A program made the translations under genes and the position numbers. DNA of 13,239 bases from JANRJY01 sp033763735 (GTDB lineage Bacteria > Bacteroidota > Bacteroidia > Cytophagales > UBA9547). The DNA lies in the NCBI GenBank assembly GCA_033763735.1, contig JANRJY010000088.1:1-13239 (forward strand), in the 5' to 3' direction. Position 1 is the first letter of the stretch. Each line of letters begins with the position of its first letter. Positions 7,901-12,909 of this stretch are shown in pieces. Below the pieces are notes generated by a model that searched no databases, was not told where the DNA came from, and saw nothing but the letters and a program-made list of their open reading frames with translations.

Positions 7901-8335
7901 TCAGGCCTTGATGTTCGCTATGCCTATGCTACCAACGACTATTCAGTGGTAACCTTATCGGGAAATGTATTGTCCGTATCAGGTCCATGTACGGTTACGA
8001 TTAGCGGATACCAACCCGGCAACGCAGAATTTGCTTCAGCGGTAACATTTCAAACCATTGTGCAGATTATAAGAGTCAAACCGGACTCAGTAATTAACAA
8101 AGTAAACTCCTTCAAACCAAATAGTCTTATGCTTTACCCCAATCCATCTACCGGGCAACAATGGATTACAATATACGGTATTCAGGAGACCACTACCGTA
8201 CAGATACTCAATACCAATGGCGAACTTGTTCCGTTTGAACGTATCGAAAACTCTTTCAGGTTAAATGCACCACAAGGAATGTATTGGATCAAAACCACCC
8301 AACCCAACTCCTTGTTGAAATGGGTCATTCAATAA
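4988..8335 (+). CDS. Large secreted NHL/beta-propeller protein with T9SS type A C-terminal sorting domain
   Basis: This 1115-aa protein starts with a signal peptide (about residues 1-25, ending EVGAFN). Residues about 30-385 are a beta-rich region with seven recurring 'aromatic-x-G/N-x-W' units (NNNWEAD, NGAWTLKT, GNQWTYRL, NGQWVLDN, GNQWQLET, NGWQLEYM, TGWKLDRY). Residues about 396-671 are NHL-type propeller blades, recognised by repeated YVADKNNSRIQVF and YVSDNGNNRIQVF patterns and FGQLNQPMGM-type turns. An Ig-like domain follows (about 683-758; VQWYNSS, GNYYGKV), then three roughly 90-aa beta repeats (about 759-1030) sharing TITLTGYQTGDEYLLPA-like ends. LYPNPSTG (about 1048-1055) to the end is a T9SS type A sorting domain, so the protein is exported through the outer membrane and attached or released there. 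No catalytic motif is visible. It is probably a surface binding or adhesion protein, by analogy with NHL and Ig proteins. Confidence 0.9.
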   Translation: MKSIYIPIISLITSILINSLEVGAFNIPDNPSRYSVYQWSTQNNNWEADRQHSIKYNAQNKEVSRVIKNLANQRILSKDSLIYDAQGREIDYINYSYNTATGFTLNEHRETVYFEGNEVKVSYSYFFENGAWTLKTGMRNDRIVNGTITTTTMSTYDLFFGNQWTYRLKTEIKRDLSGKIAEVVTSTFDNGQWVLDNKEVYTGWFSSHPDRFTGMSRYIYAGNQWQLETVHQQTTVSGGFFSETITGMTAPITVKRIIEKPDQSERSISKKIPNGWQLEYMKMTIADTIVKEQWNYYDETIQDQLEYAHENIVTTDRKGNMIAEDSKIWEPATGWKLDRYTRYQNTKNASGKLVEQVVSDKSDEAIGFINQYKIVVEEYPTTVTSPPTDTATVCSVTGRSFYHAHAFRPNGVLITKQKVLIADGSDARIRVFTMNGNNLNLVSSYGTYGNGAGQLNNPQMLAADPNGLIYASMAGNGRIAVMSLNGNNLVYVNNLNTNMQYPSGMVFKNGYLYVSETTGNTITIFTTNGISFQQVGQYNNQGSSFGQLNQPMGMCVKDSLLYVADKNNSRIQVFKVQGTTLTFFRSFGGNGMSNGQFQSPQDVKVRGNEVYVSDNGNNRIQVFYFDGGSYQWIETIGSFPSTVTGSFDAPTGLDIDSKWVIVAENGNYRAQVLQMAPHRTLTYGGRTTYNALETTAYFASVTGIAPMVQWYNSSNTLLTTTSALRILNLSTHNIGNYYGKVLAGCRTYSTPSFQIQVNRLPQTVVGFILPDTVFKSQQSILLPQLRILGHSVTMYASSDNSVANWSWAVNGQPDTVKLSSRGSVMLTVGNMGNIYYLPISVSKELLVMETQTITATAIPTVSLSGSALVKDINFQSTSLENVSVNGISAPSNIFLYDNGKLTITGVGTITLTGYQTGDEYLLPAKPYNLIINVVTVPSINKSTQTVLGYHLPIVTLTGNQIFNHAFNFTATSGLDVRYAYATNDYSVVTLSGNVLSVSGPCTVTISGYQPGNAEFASAVTFQTIVQIIRVKPDSVINKVNSFKPNSLMLYPNPSTGQQWITIYGIQETTTVQILNTNGELVPFERIENSFRLNAPQGMYWIKTTQPNSLLKWVIQ

Positions 8336-8340
8336 ACAAG

Positions 8341-8387
8341 AGGGTAAAGGGAAAGGCAATTTGTCCTTTCCCTTACCCTTATTTTTT
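8341..8387 (+). terminator. Strong intrinsic terminator of the T9SS protein gene
   Basis: GGGTAAAGGGAAAGG (8342-8356) pairs with CCTTTCCCTTACCC (8365-8378) over 14 base pairs with one bulged A. The loop is eight bases, and TTATTTTTT (8379-8387) follows. It starts six bases after the stop codon and is the clearest terminator in the window. Confidence 0.9.
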
Positions 8388-8426
8388 GGCACAACCAAAT
8401 CCAGAATGCAATTTTCCCTCAGCATT

Positions 8427-8446
8427 GGTTCGTGTCTTCACGAACC
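8427..8446. repeat. Short perfect palindrome
   Basis: GGTTCGTG (8427-8434) and CACGAACC (8439-8446) form a perfect eight-base-pair stem with loop TCTT. No T tract follows. It may be a REP-type palindrome or part of a second, weaker termination region; no gene is near enough to decide. Confidence 0.5.
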
Positions 8447-8532
8447 TTATTAAAGTATAAAGCAAACCCTTTGTCTAAGTCTCATGGACACTAAATATTA
8501 GCGCATTTCACCTTATCACTGCGTCTATTTCC

Positions 8533-8565
8533 TATATTTGATTCGGTTTACGCAACAGGTTGCGT
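8533..8565 (+). promoter_or_regulatory. Promoter of the AraC gene with palindrome at the expected transcription start
   Basis: TATATTTG (8533-8540) is a perfect match to the Bacteroidota -7 consensus TAnnTTTG. A partial -33 (TTTC, 8506-8509) lies 23 bases upstream, slightly far. Just downstream, ACGCAAC (8550-8556) and GTTGCGT (8559-8565) form a perfect seven-base palindrome around AG, where transcription should start. It could be an operator, for instance for autoregulation by the AraC protein, or a 5' RNA hairpin. Confidence 0.45.
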
Positions 8566-8607
8566 TTACAAATACGTTAGTTGTATTGCTAAAAAACACA
8601 GTAAATA

Positions 8608-9423
8608 TTGAAAAAATCGGCAGACATACGACAACTTTACAAACCAATTCAACCGACGGTTAAACAATCGGCTGACAATGTAGCCTATTCAGAATTTCTG
8701 CCCGACATCAGACTGCAAAACTATATTTACTGCTACTGGCAACTCAATACGACCAGGACACTTTCGGAGCCATTCGTTTATCGTGTAGTTGCAGACGGTT
8801 GTATTGACATCTTTTTTGAACTCAATAATCCCAAGGACAATTTTGTAATGGGATTTTGCAAAAAGTTCACTGAGTTCTCGCTTGACAACTCATTTCATTA
8901 CATAGGTGTTCGTTTCTTGCCGACAATGTTTCCGCAACTTTTCAGAATTAATGCTTCTGAATTGAGTAATCGTTTTGAACAATTAAGTAATGTAGTACCC
9001 AAAGTTTCAACTTTCATTGCCGACAATTTTCACAAACAATTAACACCAGATCAAATACAAAAAACTTTTGACACTTATTTTATCAATCTTATTGAAAACA
9101 TAACTTTCGACAACGACAGCAGACTTTACAATGCTATTGAAAAGATACTTCAAGAGTTTGGAGTTTTAAATATTGAGCAGGACTTAGACACTGGAATTAG
9201 TCAAAGACAACTTCGCAGACTTTTTGAGTTTTACATTGGTGATACAGCTAAGACCTTTGCAAAAGTGGTTCGTTTTCAAAATATTCTTCGTGCCAAACCT
9301 TCATCTCAAAGTTTGCGACAAAACAAATTATTTTTTGATGTAGGCTATTACGACCAAGCACATTTTATCAAAGAATTCAAGAATTTTTATGGCGTAACAC
9401 CAAGCAAGGCGTTTGGCAGATGA
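8608..9423 (+). CDS. AraC family transcriptional regulator (DUF6597 + AraC HTH)
   Basis: This 271-aa protein has an N-terminal DUF6597-type ligand or oligomerisation domain: residues about 30-125 contain YIYCYWQLN, VVADGCIDIFFELN and HYIGVRFLPTMFP. The C-terminal AraC/XylS double helix-turn-helix spans about 183-271, with ISQRQLRRLFEFYIG as the first recognition helix and the signature GYYDQAHFIKEFKNFYGVTP as the second. The start is taken as TTG at 8608: the in-frame TAA at 8602-8604 blocks any upstream start, and no early ATG exists. The gene stands 70 bases upstream of a VOC protein and a TfoX-like protein, which are its likely targets or operon partners. The inducer is unknown. Confidence 0.88.
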   Translation: MKKSADIRQLYKPIQPTVKQSADNVAYSEFLPDIRLQNYIYCYWQLNTTRTLSEPFVYRVVADGCIDIFFELNNPKDNFVMGFCKKFTEFSLDNSFHYIGVRFLPTMFPQLFRINASELSNRFEQLSNVVPKVSTFIADNFHKQLTPDQIQKTFDTYFINLIENITFDNDSRLYNAIEKILQEFGVLNIEQDLDTGISQRQLRRLFEFYIGDTAKTFAKVVRFQNILRAKPSSQSLRQNKLFFDVGYYDQAHFIKEFKNFYGVTPSKAFGR

Positions 9424-9493
9424 TTATGTCCGTTTTATACAATGTTTGAACTACGGTTTGATAGAATTTTGTATCGTAAATTAAAACAAAAGA

Positions 9494-9970
9494 ATGATGA
9501 AACGAATACTCACAATTCTAACAGTAGCTTGCTTAACGGCAAATGCTTTTTTACAATCAAGTTCAACATTTAAAAATCAAAACAAGATGAAATTAAACGC
9601 AGGAGTTCTCACAACAAAGTTGGCTGAAAGCAAAGCTTTTTATACCAACTATTTAGGTTTCGGGGTAACATTTGAAAATGAGTTTTACCTCTTATTACAC
9701 ACCCCAAAACACGAAGCAGAAATTAGTTTTTTGCTTCCCAACCACCCAAGTCAGCGACCTTTCTTTCACAAGCCTTTTTTGGGGCAAGGAATGTATCTTA
9801 CCATTGAAGTAGATGATGTGGACAGCATCTACAACGACCTTAAAAAGAAAGGTGTACCCATAAAAATTGACATTCGAAACGAACCTTGGGGCGACAGGCA
9901 TTTCGCCATTGAAGACCCTAATGGCATCGGCATTGACATTGTGAAATATTCACCACCACAAGACAAATAG
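9494..9970 (+). CDS. VOC family (glyoxalase/bleomycin resistance fold) protein with signal-like N-terminus
   Basis: This 158-aa protein carries a single VOC domain from residue about 34. LTTKLAESKAFYTNYLGFGVTFENEFYLLL is the first beta-alpha-beta-beta-beta unit. MYLTIEVDDVDSIYNDLKKKGVPI and RHFAIEDPNGIGIDIVKY are the second, with the usual 'D-P-N-G' turn. VOC proteins bind divalent metal and include glyoxalases, dioxygenases and resistance proteins; which applies is not clear. The first 21 residues (MMKRILTILTVACLTANAFL) look like a signal peptide, unusual for a family that is normally cytoplasmic. Translation from ATG at 9587 (MKLNAGV) would give the ordinary cytoplasmic form, so the start is uncertain. 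It is two bases upstream of the tfoX-like start. Confidence 0.88.
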   Translation: MMKRILTILTVACLTANAFLQSSSTFKNQNKMKLNAGVLTTKLAESKAFYTNYLGFGVTFENEFYLLLHTPKHEAEISFLLPNHPSQRPFFHKPFLGQGMYLTIEVDDVDSIYNDLKKKGVPIKIDIRNEPWGDRHFAIEDPNGIGIDIVKYSPPQDK

Positions 9971-9972
9971 TT

Positions 9973-10263
9973 GTGAAAACGCAACTTTCAAACAATTTAA
10001 AAGGTGCAAAAAATATTGGAGCAACTATTGAGAAACGCCTAAATGAAATAGGCGTTTTCTCACTTGCAGAACTTGCTATAATGACACCTGTAAGAGCATA
10101 TCAAAGTATCTGCAAACAAAATCCCAACAAAACATTTCCAGTTTGTTATTATTTGTATTCACTACAAGGTGCTTTGCTTGACTTGCATTGGGGCGACTTA
10201 CCGACAGAACTAAAAACAGAACTGGGTAAACAGGTTGGTAGGAAAAGAAGCACATACGCCTAA
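9973..10263 (+). CDS. Stand-alone TfoX C-terminal domain protein
   Basis: This 96-aa protein consists almost entirely of the TfoX_C domain. NLKGAKNIGATIEKRLNEIGVFSLAELAIMTPVRAYQSI forms the helix-hairpin-helix-like part, and the family ending is LYSLQGALLDLHWGDLPTEL. In TfoX/Sxy, the competence regulator of gamma-proteobacteria, this domain follows an N-terminal domain that is absent here. Such isolated copies are common in Bacteroidota and are not proven competence factors. The start is GTG at 9973, two bases after the VOC stop, so the two are surely co-transcribed. Its TAA stop (10261-10263) lies inside the left end of an attC-like element, an arrangement also seen in integron cassettes. 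Confidence 0.88.
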   Translation: MKTQLSNNLKGAKNIGATIEKRLNEIGVFSLAELAIMTPVRAYQSICKQNPNKTFPVCYYLYSLQGALLDLHWGDLPTELKTELGKQVGRKRSTYA

Positions 10264-10388
10264 CACTGTTTTGGCCATAGTTGGAATTCAGTGCTTCATA
10301 TGACAGTTTTTCGTAAATTTGAACATTCGTGCTTCGTATGAAAGTTTGTGTTGAAAATCGCCACTGCGCCAAGCGCCAAAATGTTGGC
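10258..10388. repeat. 131-nt attC-like imperfect palindrome
   Basis: The left end has GCCTAAC (10258-10264, fitting the attC R'' consensus RYYYAAC) then TTTTGGC (10269-10275). The right end has the complementary GCCAAAA (10375-10381) then GTTGGC (10383-10388). The inner arms match perfectly and the outer ones match with a one-base bulge. The total is close to the size of Vibrio cholerae attC repeats. The right box departs from GTTRRRY, and no integrase is in the window, so it may instead be another family of intergenic palindrome. A TAAATTTG promoter-like -7 (10314-10321) lies inside. Confidence 0.45.
10291..10347 (+). repeat. Two imperfect 19-nt direct repeats inside the attC-like element
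   Basis: GTGCTTCATATGACAGTTT (10291-10309) and GTGCTTCGTATGAAAGTTT (10329-10347) differ at two positions and are 38 bases apart. They occupy the loop of the larger palindrome, one on each side of the TAAATTTG motif. They could be regulator binding sites or a trace of internal duplication. Confidence 0.6.
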
Positions 10389-10423
10389 ATCAAGCATAAA
10401 GACCAATAGCGAGATACAAAGAA

Positions 10424-11245
10424 ATGATTTTAAAAAGGATTATACCGCGACCTGAACTTCAACCATTCATAGACACATTTTGGGTCTTTGAAAATGACTT
10501 TGGAATTCCAACGGACGACAGCAGAGTAATAGCACCAAATGGCAAAGCGAAATTTATTTATTCTTATCTAAATGGACTCTCAACCATTCAGAATGGAATA
10601 CAGACAGATTATAAAGAACAAGATATATTTTTCATAGGCATTTGGGATAGGCCTGTCACGCTGACTTCAAAAACCAGAACAACTGGCACCATTGGGATAG
10701 AGTTAACTCCCAACGGATTGCATCGTTTTACCAGACTTTCGGCATTTGAAATAGTAAACAAAATTTACAGTTTTACAGACATATACGGATTGTCAGGACG
10801 CGACTTATTGGAGCGACTTTCAAATGCGATGACCATTGATAGTAAAATAAATGAGTTGCAAAACTTTTTGGTAAACATCATGGCTCTAACAAACCGTAAC
10901 AATACTTTGATAGACTATTCAGTTCAATTAATAAAAAACGCTTCAGGAATAGTTACCATTAAAGAACTCGAAGAAAAAATGGGTTATTCCAAGCGGTATC
11001 TGGATATGTTATTTAAAGAGCATCTAGGAATTTCACCTAAAACCTATTCAGGTATTGTTCGCTTTCAATCGTTCTATAATCTTTGGGCAAATGATGATAA
11101 TTCAACTTTTTATAGTGACAACCTTTATGAAATTTACTACGACCAAGCACACTTTATAAAAGAATTTAAGAAATATACAGGCCACTCACCCAAACAGTAT
11201 GCAAAATTAAAAAATGATTTTGGTAAAATATTTTACAAAAAATAA
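10424..11245 (+). CDS. AraC family transcriptional regulator (DUF6597-like + AraC HTH)
   Basis: This is a 273-aa protein. The N-terminal half has the DUF6597-like pattern: LQPFIDTFWVFEN at the start, VIAPNGKAKFIYSY, FFIGIWDRPVTL and TIGIELTPNGLHRFTR. The C-terminal AraC double helix-turn-helix lies at about 165-262, with IKELEEKMGYSKRYLDMLFKEHLGISPKTY as first unit and YYDQAHFIKEFKKYTGHSPKQY as second. It shares its architecture with the AraC protein encoded at 8608 but differs through most of its length, so it is not a recent duplicate. The ATG at 10424 follows the attC-like element; no Shine-Dalgarno is seen. The likely target is the downstream gene pair, though a separate promoter for those genes is present. 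Confidence 0.88.
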   Translation: MILKRIIPRPELQPFIDTFWVFENDFGIPTDDSRVIAPNGKAKFIYSYLNGLSTIQNGIQTDYKEQDIFFIGIWDRPVTLTSKTRTTGTIGIELTPNGLHRFTRLSAFEIVNKIYSFTDIYGLSGRDLLERLSNAMTIDSKINELQNFLVNIMALTNRNNTLIDYSVQLIKNASGIVTIKELEEKMGYSKRYLDMLFKEHLGISPKTYSGIVRFQSFYNLWANDDNSTFYSDNLYEIYYDQAHFIKEFKKYTGHSPKQYAKLKNDFGKIFYKK

Positions 11246-11286
11246 GTCATTTCCCTTTTTTACAATTTTAGGTTCTCTAAGCTAGA

Positions 11287-11294
11287 TAGCTTTG
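11287..11294 (+). promoter_or_regulatory. Candidate -7 promoter element
   Basis: TAGCTTTG is a perfect match to the Bacteroidota TAnnTTTG consensus, 25 bases before the next start codon. T-rich -33 candidates lie at 11266-11269 and 11256-11261, with spacings (17 and about 25) that are not ideal. Confidence 0.4.
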
Positions 11295-11319
11295 TTGAAT
11301 AATTTAAAAATTTACAAAA

Positions 11320-11874
11320 ATGGATAAGAAAACCGAAGAAACAATGGCAGCAAATCTGCTAAAAAACACCGGAAAAAGTCTCGCTGAATGGGTTGAATAT
11401 GCGAAATCAAACAATAAAAACAAGCATAGTGAAACCGTCAATTGGCTAAAAGAGAATTATAACCTTGGACTGTTTTTCGCAGACTTGATTGTTCACAAAG
11501 CAAATGGAACCGATGCTGGGTCAATCAGTTATGATGAACTTATTGAGCAGCAATATAAAGGTAAAGAAAACTTAAAACCTATTTATGAAAAGCTCATAAG
11601 TGTAATACTGACATTAGGAGATGAAATAGAAATAGCTCCTAAAAAAGGATATGTTAGCTTAAGAAGAAAAAAACAATTTGCTTGCTTAAGGCCAGCAACA
11701 AAAACAAGGTTCGAATTAGAACTAATAATCAAAGGGCAAGAAGCCTCCGGAGTTCTTGAATTAATTTCAGGAGCAGGTGCAATGTGCACGCACAGAGTAC
11801 GAATTGAAAATGAAAGTCAAATAAATCAGGAAATAATCAATTGGATTGAAATCGCCTATAATAAAGCAAATTAA
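11320..11874 (+). CDS. DUF4287 and DUF5655 domain protein
   Basis: This 184-aa cytoplasmic protein has two recognisable domains. Residues about 5-65 are DUF4287: TGKSLAEWVEYAKSNNKNKH and VNWLKENYNLGLFFADLIVHKANG are the family's usual motifs. Residues about 80-183 are DUF5655: LKPIYEKLISVILTLGDEIEI, then KKGYVSLRRKKQFACLRPATKTRFELEL, and the ending CTHRVRIENESQINQEIINWIEIAYNKA. The two domains often occur together in one protein. DUF5655 is predicted to bind nucleic acid or act as a transporter-like accessory, but no activity is established, so none is assigned. It is followed after four bases by a membrane protein gene, probably in the same operon. Confidence 0.9.
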   Translation: MDKKTEETMAANLLKNTGKSLAEWVEYAKSNNKNKHSETVNWLKENYNLGLFFADLIVHKANGTDAGSISYDELIEQQYKGKENLKPIYEKLISVILTLGDEIEIAPKKGYVSLRRKKQFACLRPATKTRFELELIIKGQEASGVLELISGAGAMCTHRVRIENESQINQEIINWIEIAYNKAN

Positions 11875-11878
11875 GACT

Positions 11879-12313
11879 ATGAAACCTAAATTATTATTAA
11901 GAATAGCAACTGGATGTTTGATATTTTTCGCATTTGGACACAGTATTGGTCATTTAACTAGGCATAATATAAGCGACCCCAAAGCAAAAGAAGTACTACA
12001 ACAAATGATTGATAACAAGTTTGATATGTTCGGTCAACTTCGAAGCTTTGATGAGAATTATACAGGAATGAGCCTTAATCTCATATTTACTTTATTAGCA
12101 TTTGCGTCTATACTTTGGCTTCTTTCTACTCAGACAGAAAAATATCCTCAAATGGTTAAGAAAATTTTAGTTCCGATAACTATTTGTGTGCTAGGTTTTA
12201 GTGTGACAAGCTATTTGTATTTTTTTACACTGCCAGCAATTACTTGTCTGTTAGCTTCGATTTTAACCTCATGGGCGATATTTAAACTGACAGACAATAA
12301 TCCCATCAGGTAA
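11879..12313 (+). CDS. Four-helix membrane protein, LIC_13387-like family
   Basis: This 144-aa protein has four predicted membrane helices at about residues 5-25, 64-83, 94-114 and 116-136. The first helix contains GHSIGHLTR, and the loop after it contains KFDMFGQLRSFDENYTGMSL. This matches the pattern of the LIC_13387 family of small membrane proteins, in which an Arg-Ser-aromatic block precedes the second helix. Function is unknown. The ATG at 11879 is preferred over the upstream in-frame ATG at 11846, which would add 11 polar residues and overlap the previous gene by 29 bases. It ends the plus-strand cluster and faces the HxlR gene. Confidence 0.8.
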   Translation: MKPKLLLRIATGCLIFFAFGHSIGHLTRHNISDPKAKEVLQQMIDNKFDMFGQLRSFDENYTGMSLNLIFTLLAFASILWLLSTQTEKYPQMVKKILVPITICVLGFSVTSYLYFFTLPAITCLLASILTSWAIFKLTDNNPIR

Positions 12314-12324
12314 CAGCACCCCCT

Positions 12325-12380
12325 CCGTAGTCTGTGGCATACAAAGCACCAATTAAAATGTGAAATGCCACCAGCTACGG
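12325..12380. repeat. 16-nt imperfect inverted repeat in convergent intergenic region
   Basis: CCGTAGTCTGTGGCAT (12325-12340) and ATGCCACCAGCTACGG (12365-12380) are complementary at 13 of 16 positions, with perfect six-base ends on both arms and a 24-base loop. No T tract follows on either strand, so simple termination is doubtful although the place, between converging genes, suits a bidirectional terminator. The preceding TAAC (overlapping a gap of 11 bases) recalls the left end of the attC-like element at 10258. Confidence 0.55.
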
Positions 12381-12450
12381 ATAGAGAACCGGTATTTTGG
12401 CTAAATCCTATGAAATGACAAATATGGCATATTTCGACTGATCATTTTAT

Positions 12451-12828
12451 TCACATCTTTTGCTTACTTAATCTGTACTCTTTTCCCCACTCCGCCATTG
12501 ACAGCATTATTGGGGACAGCGTTAGCCCAAACTCTGTTAAAGTGTATTCAACCCTTGGGGGAATTTCTGCATAAATCTTTCGGCTTATTAACCCATCATC
12601 TTCCAGTTCTCGAAGTTGTAAGGTGAGCATTGATTGAGTAATCCCTTTTACACTTCGCTTCAATTCACCAAACCTCGCAGGCGCAGTCAGGTAAATCGCA
12701 TTAATGAGTATCGGTTTCCATTTTCCTCCCAAAACTTTCATAGTTGCAGTTACGGGGCAAGAATTTTCATCAAAAACGATTTTTTCTTTTGATCTATCTT
12801 CTTGATTATCAACAATAGTATGAACCAT
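12451..12828 (-). CDS. HxlR family transcriptional regulator
   Basis: This 125-aa protein is a winged-helix HxlR/MarR-like dimeric regulator. CPVTATMKVLGGKWKPILINAI is the family signature, with Cys at about residue 24 in the place where redox-sensing family members (YodB, HypR) have their reactive cysteine. RFGELKRSVKGITQSMLTLQLRELEDDGLISRK is the recognition helix and wing, and PPRVEYTLTEFGLTLSPIMLSMAEWGKEY is the C-terminal dimer helix region. ATG at 12826-12828 is chosen: a perfect -7 promoter element on this strand (12892-12899) would start transcription near 12885, downstream of the alternative ATG at 12894. It diverges from an SDR gene, the classic HxlR arrangement, and probably represses it. 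Confidence 0.9.
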   Translation of the reverse strand: MVHTIVDNQEDRSKEKIVFDENSCPVTATMKVLGGKWKPILINAIYLTAPARFGELKRSVKGITQSMLTLQLRELEDDGLISRKIYAEIPPRVEYTLTEFGLTLSPIMLSMAEWGKEYRLSKQKM

Positions 12829-12855
12829 AATACTTACAACAATTAAATGTCCTAC

Positions 12856-12899
12856 TTGATATATAACTATTAACTCTGAATGTTTGCTGTACAAATTTA
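12856..12899. promoter_or_regulatory. Overlapping divergent promoters of the HxlR and SDR genes
   Basis: On the minus strand TAAATTTG (complement of 12892-12899) is a perfect TAnnTTTG -7 element for the HxlR gene. On the plus strand AATGTTTG (12879-12886) matches at 5 of 6 fixed positions, with TTG (12856-12858) 20 bases upstream as a -33 box, for the SDR gene. The two overlap almost fully, so one bound regulator could control both. I see no clean operator palindrome. Confidence 0.4.
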
Positions 12900-12909
12900 A
12901 ATAAAACTA

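Noticed and set aside
10291..10347. CRISPR-like repeat pair
   Set aside because: Only two imperfect copies with a 19-base gap, and no cas genes in the window.
10076..10393. 105-aa minus-strand frame over tfoX-like gene and attC-like element
   Set aside because: Antisense to a recognised domain and covering a palindromic non-coding element.
12829..12894. Longer HxlR start at 12894
   Set aside because: It adds 22 hydrophobic residues not seen in the family and lies upstream of the transcription start predicted from the -7 element at 12892-12899.
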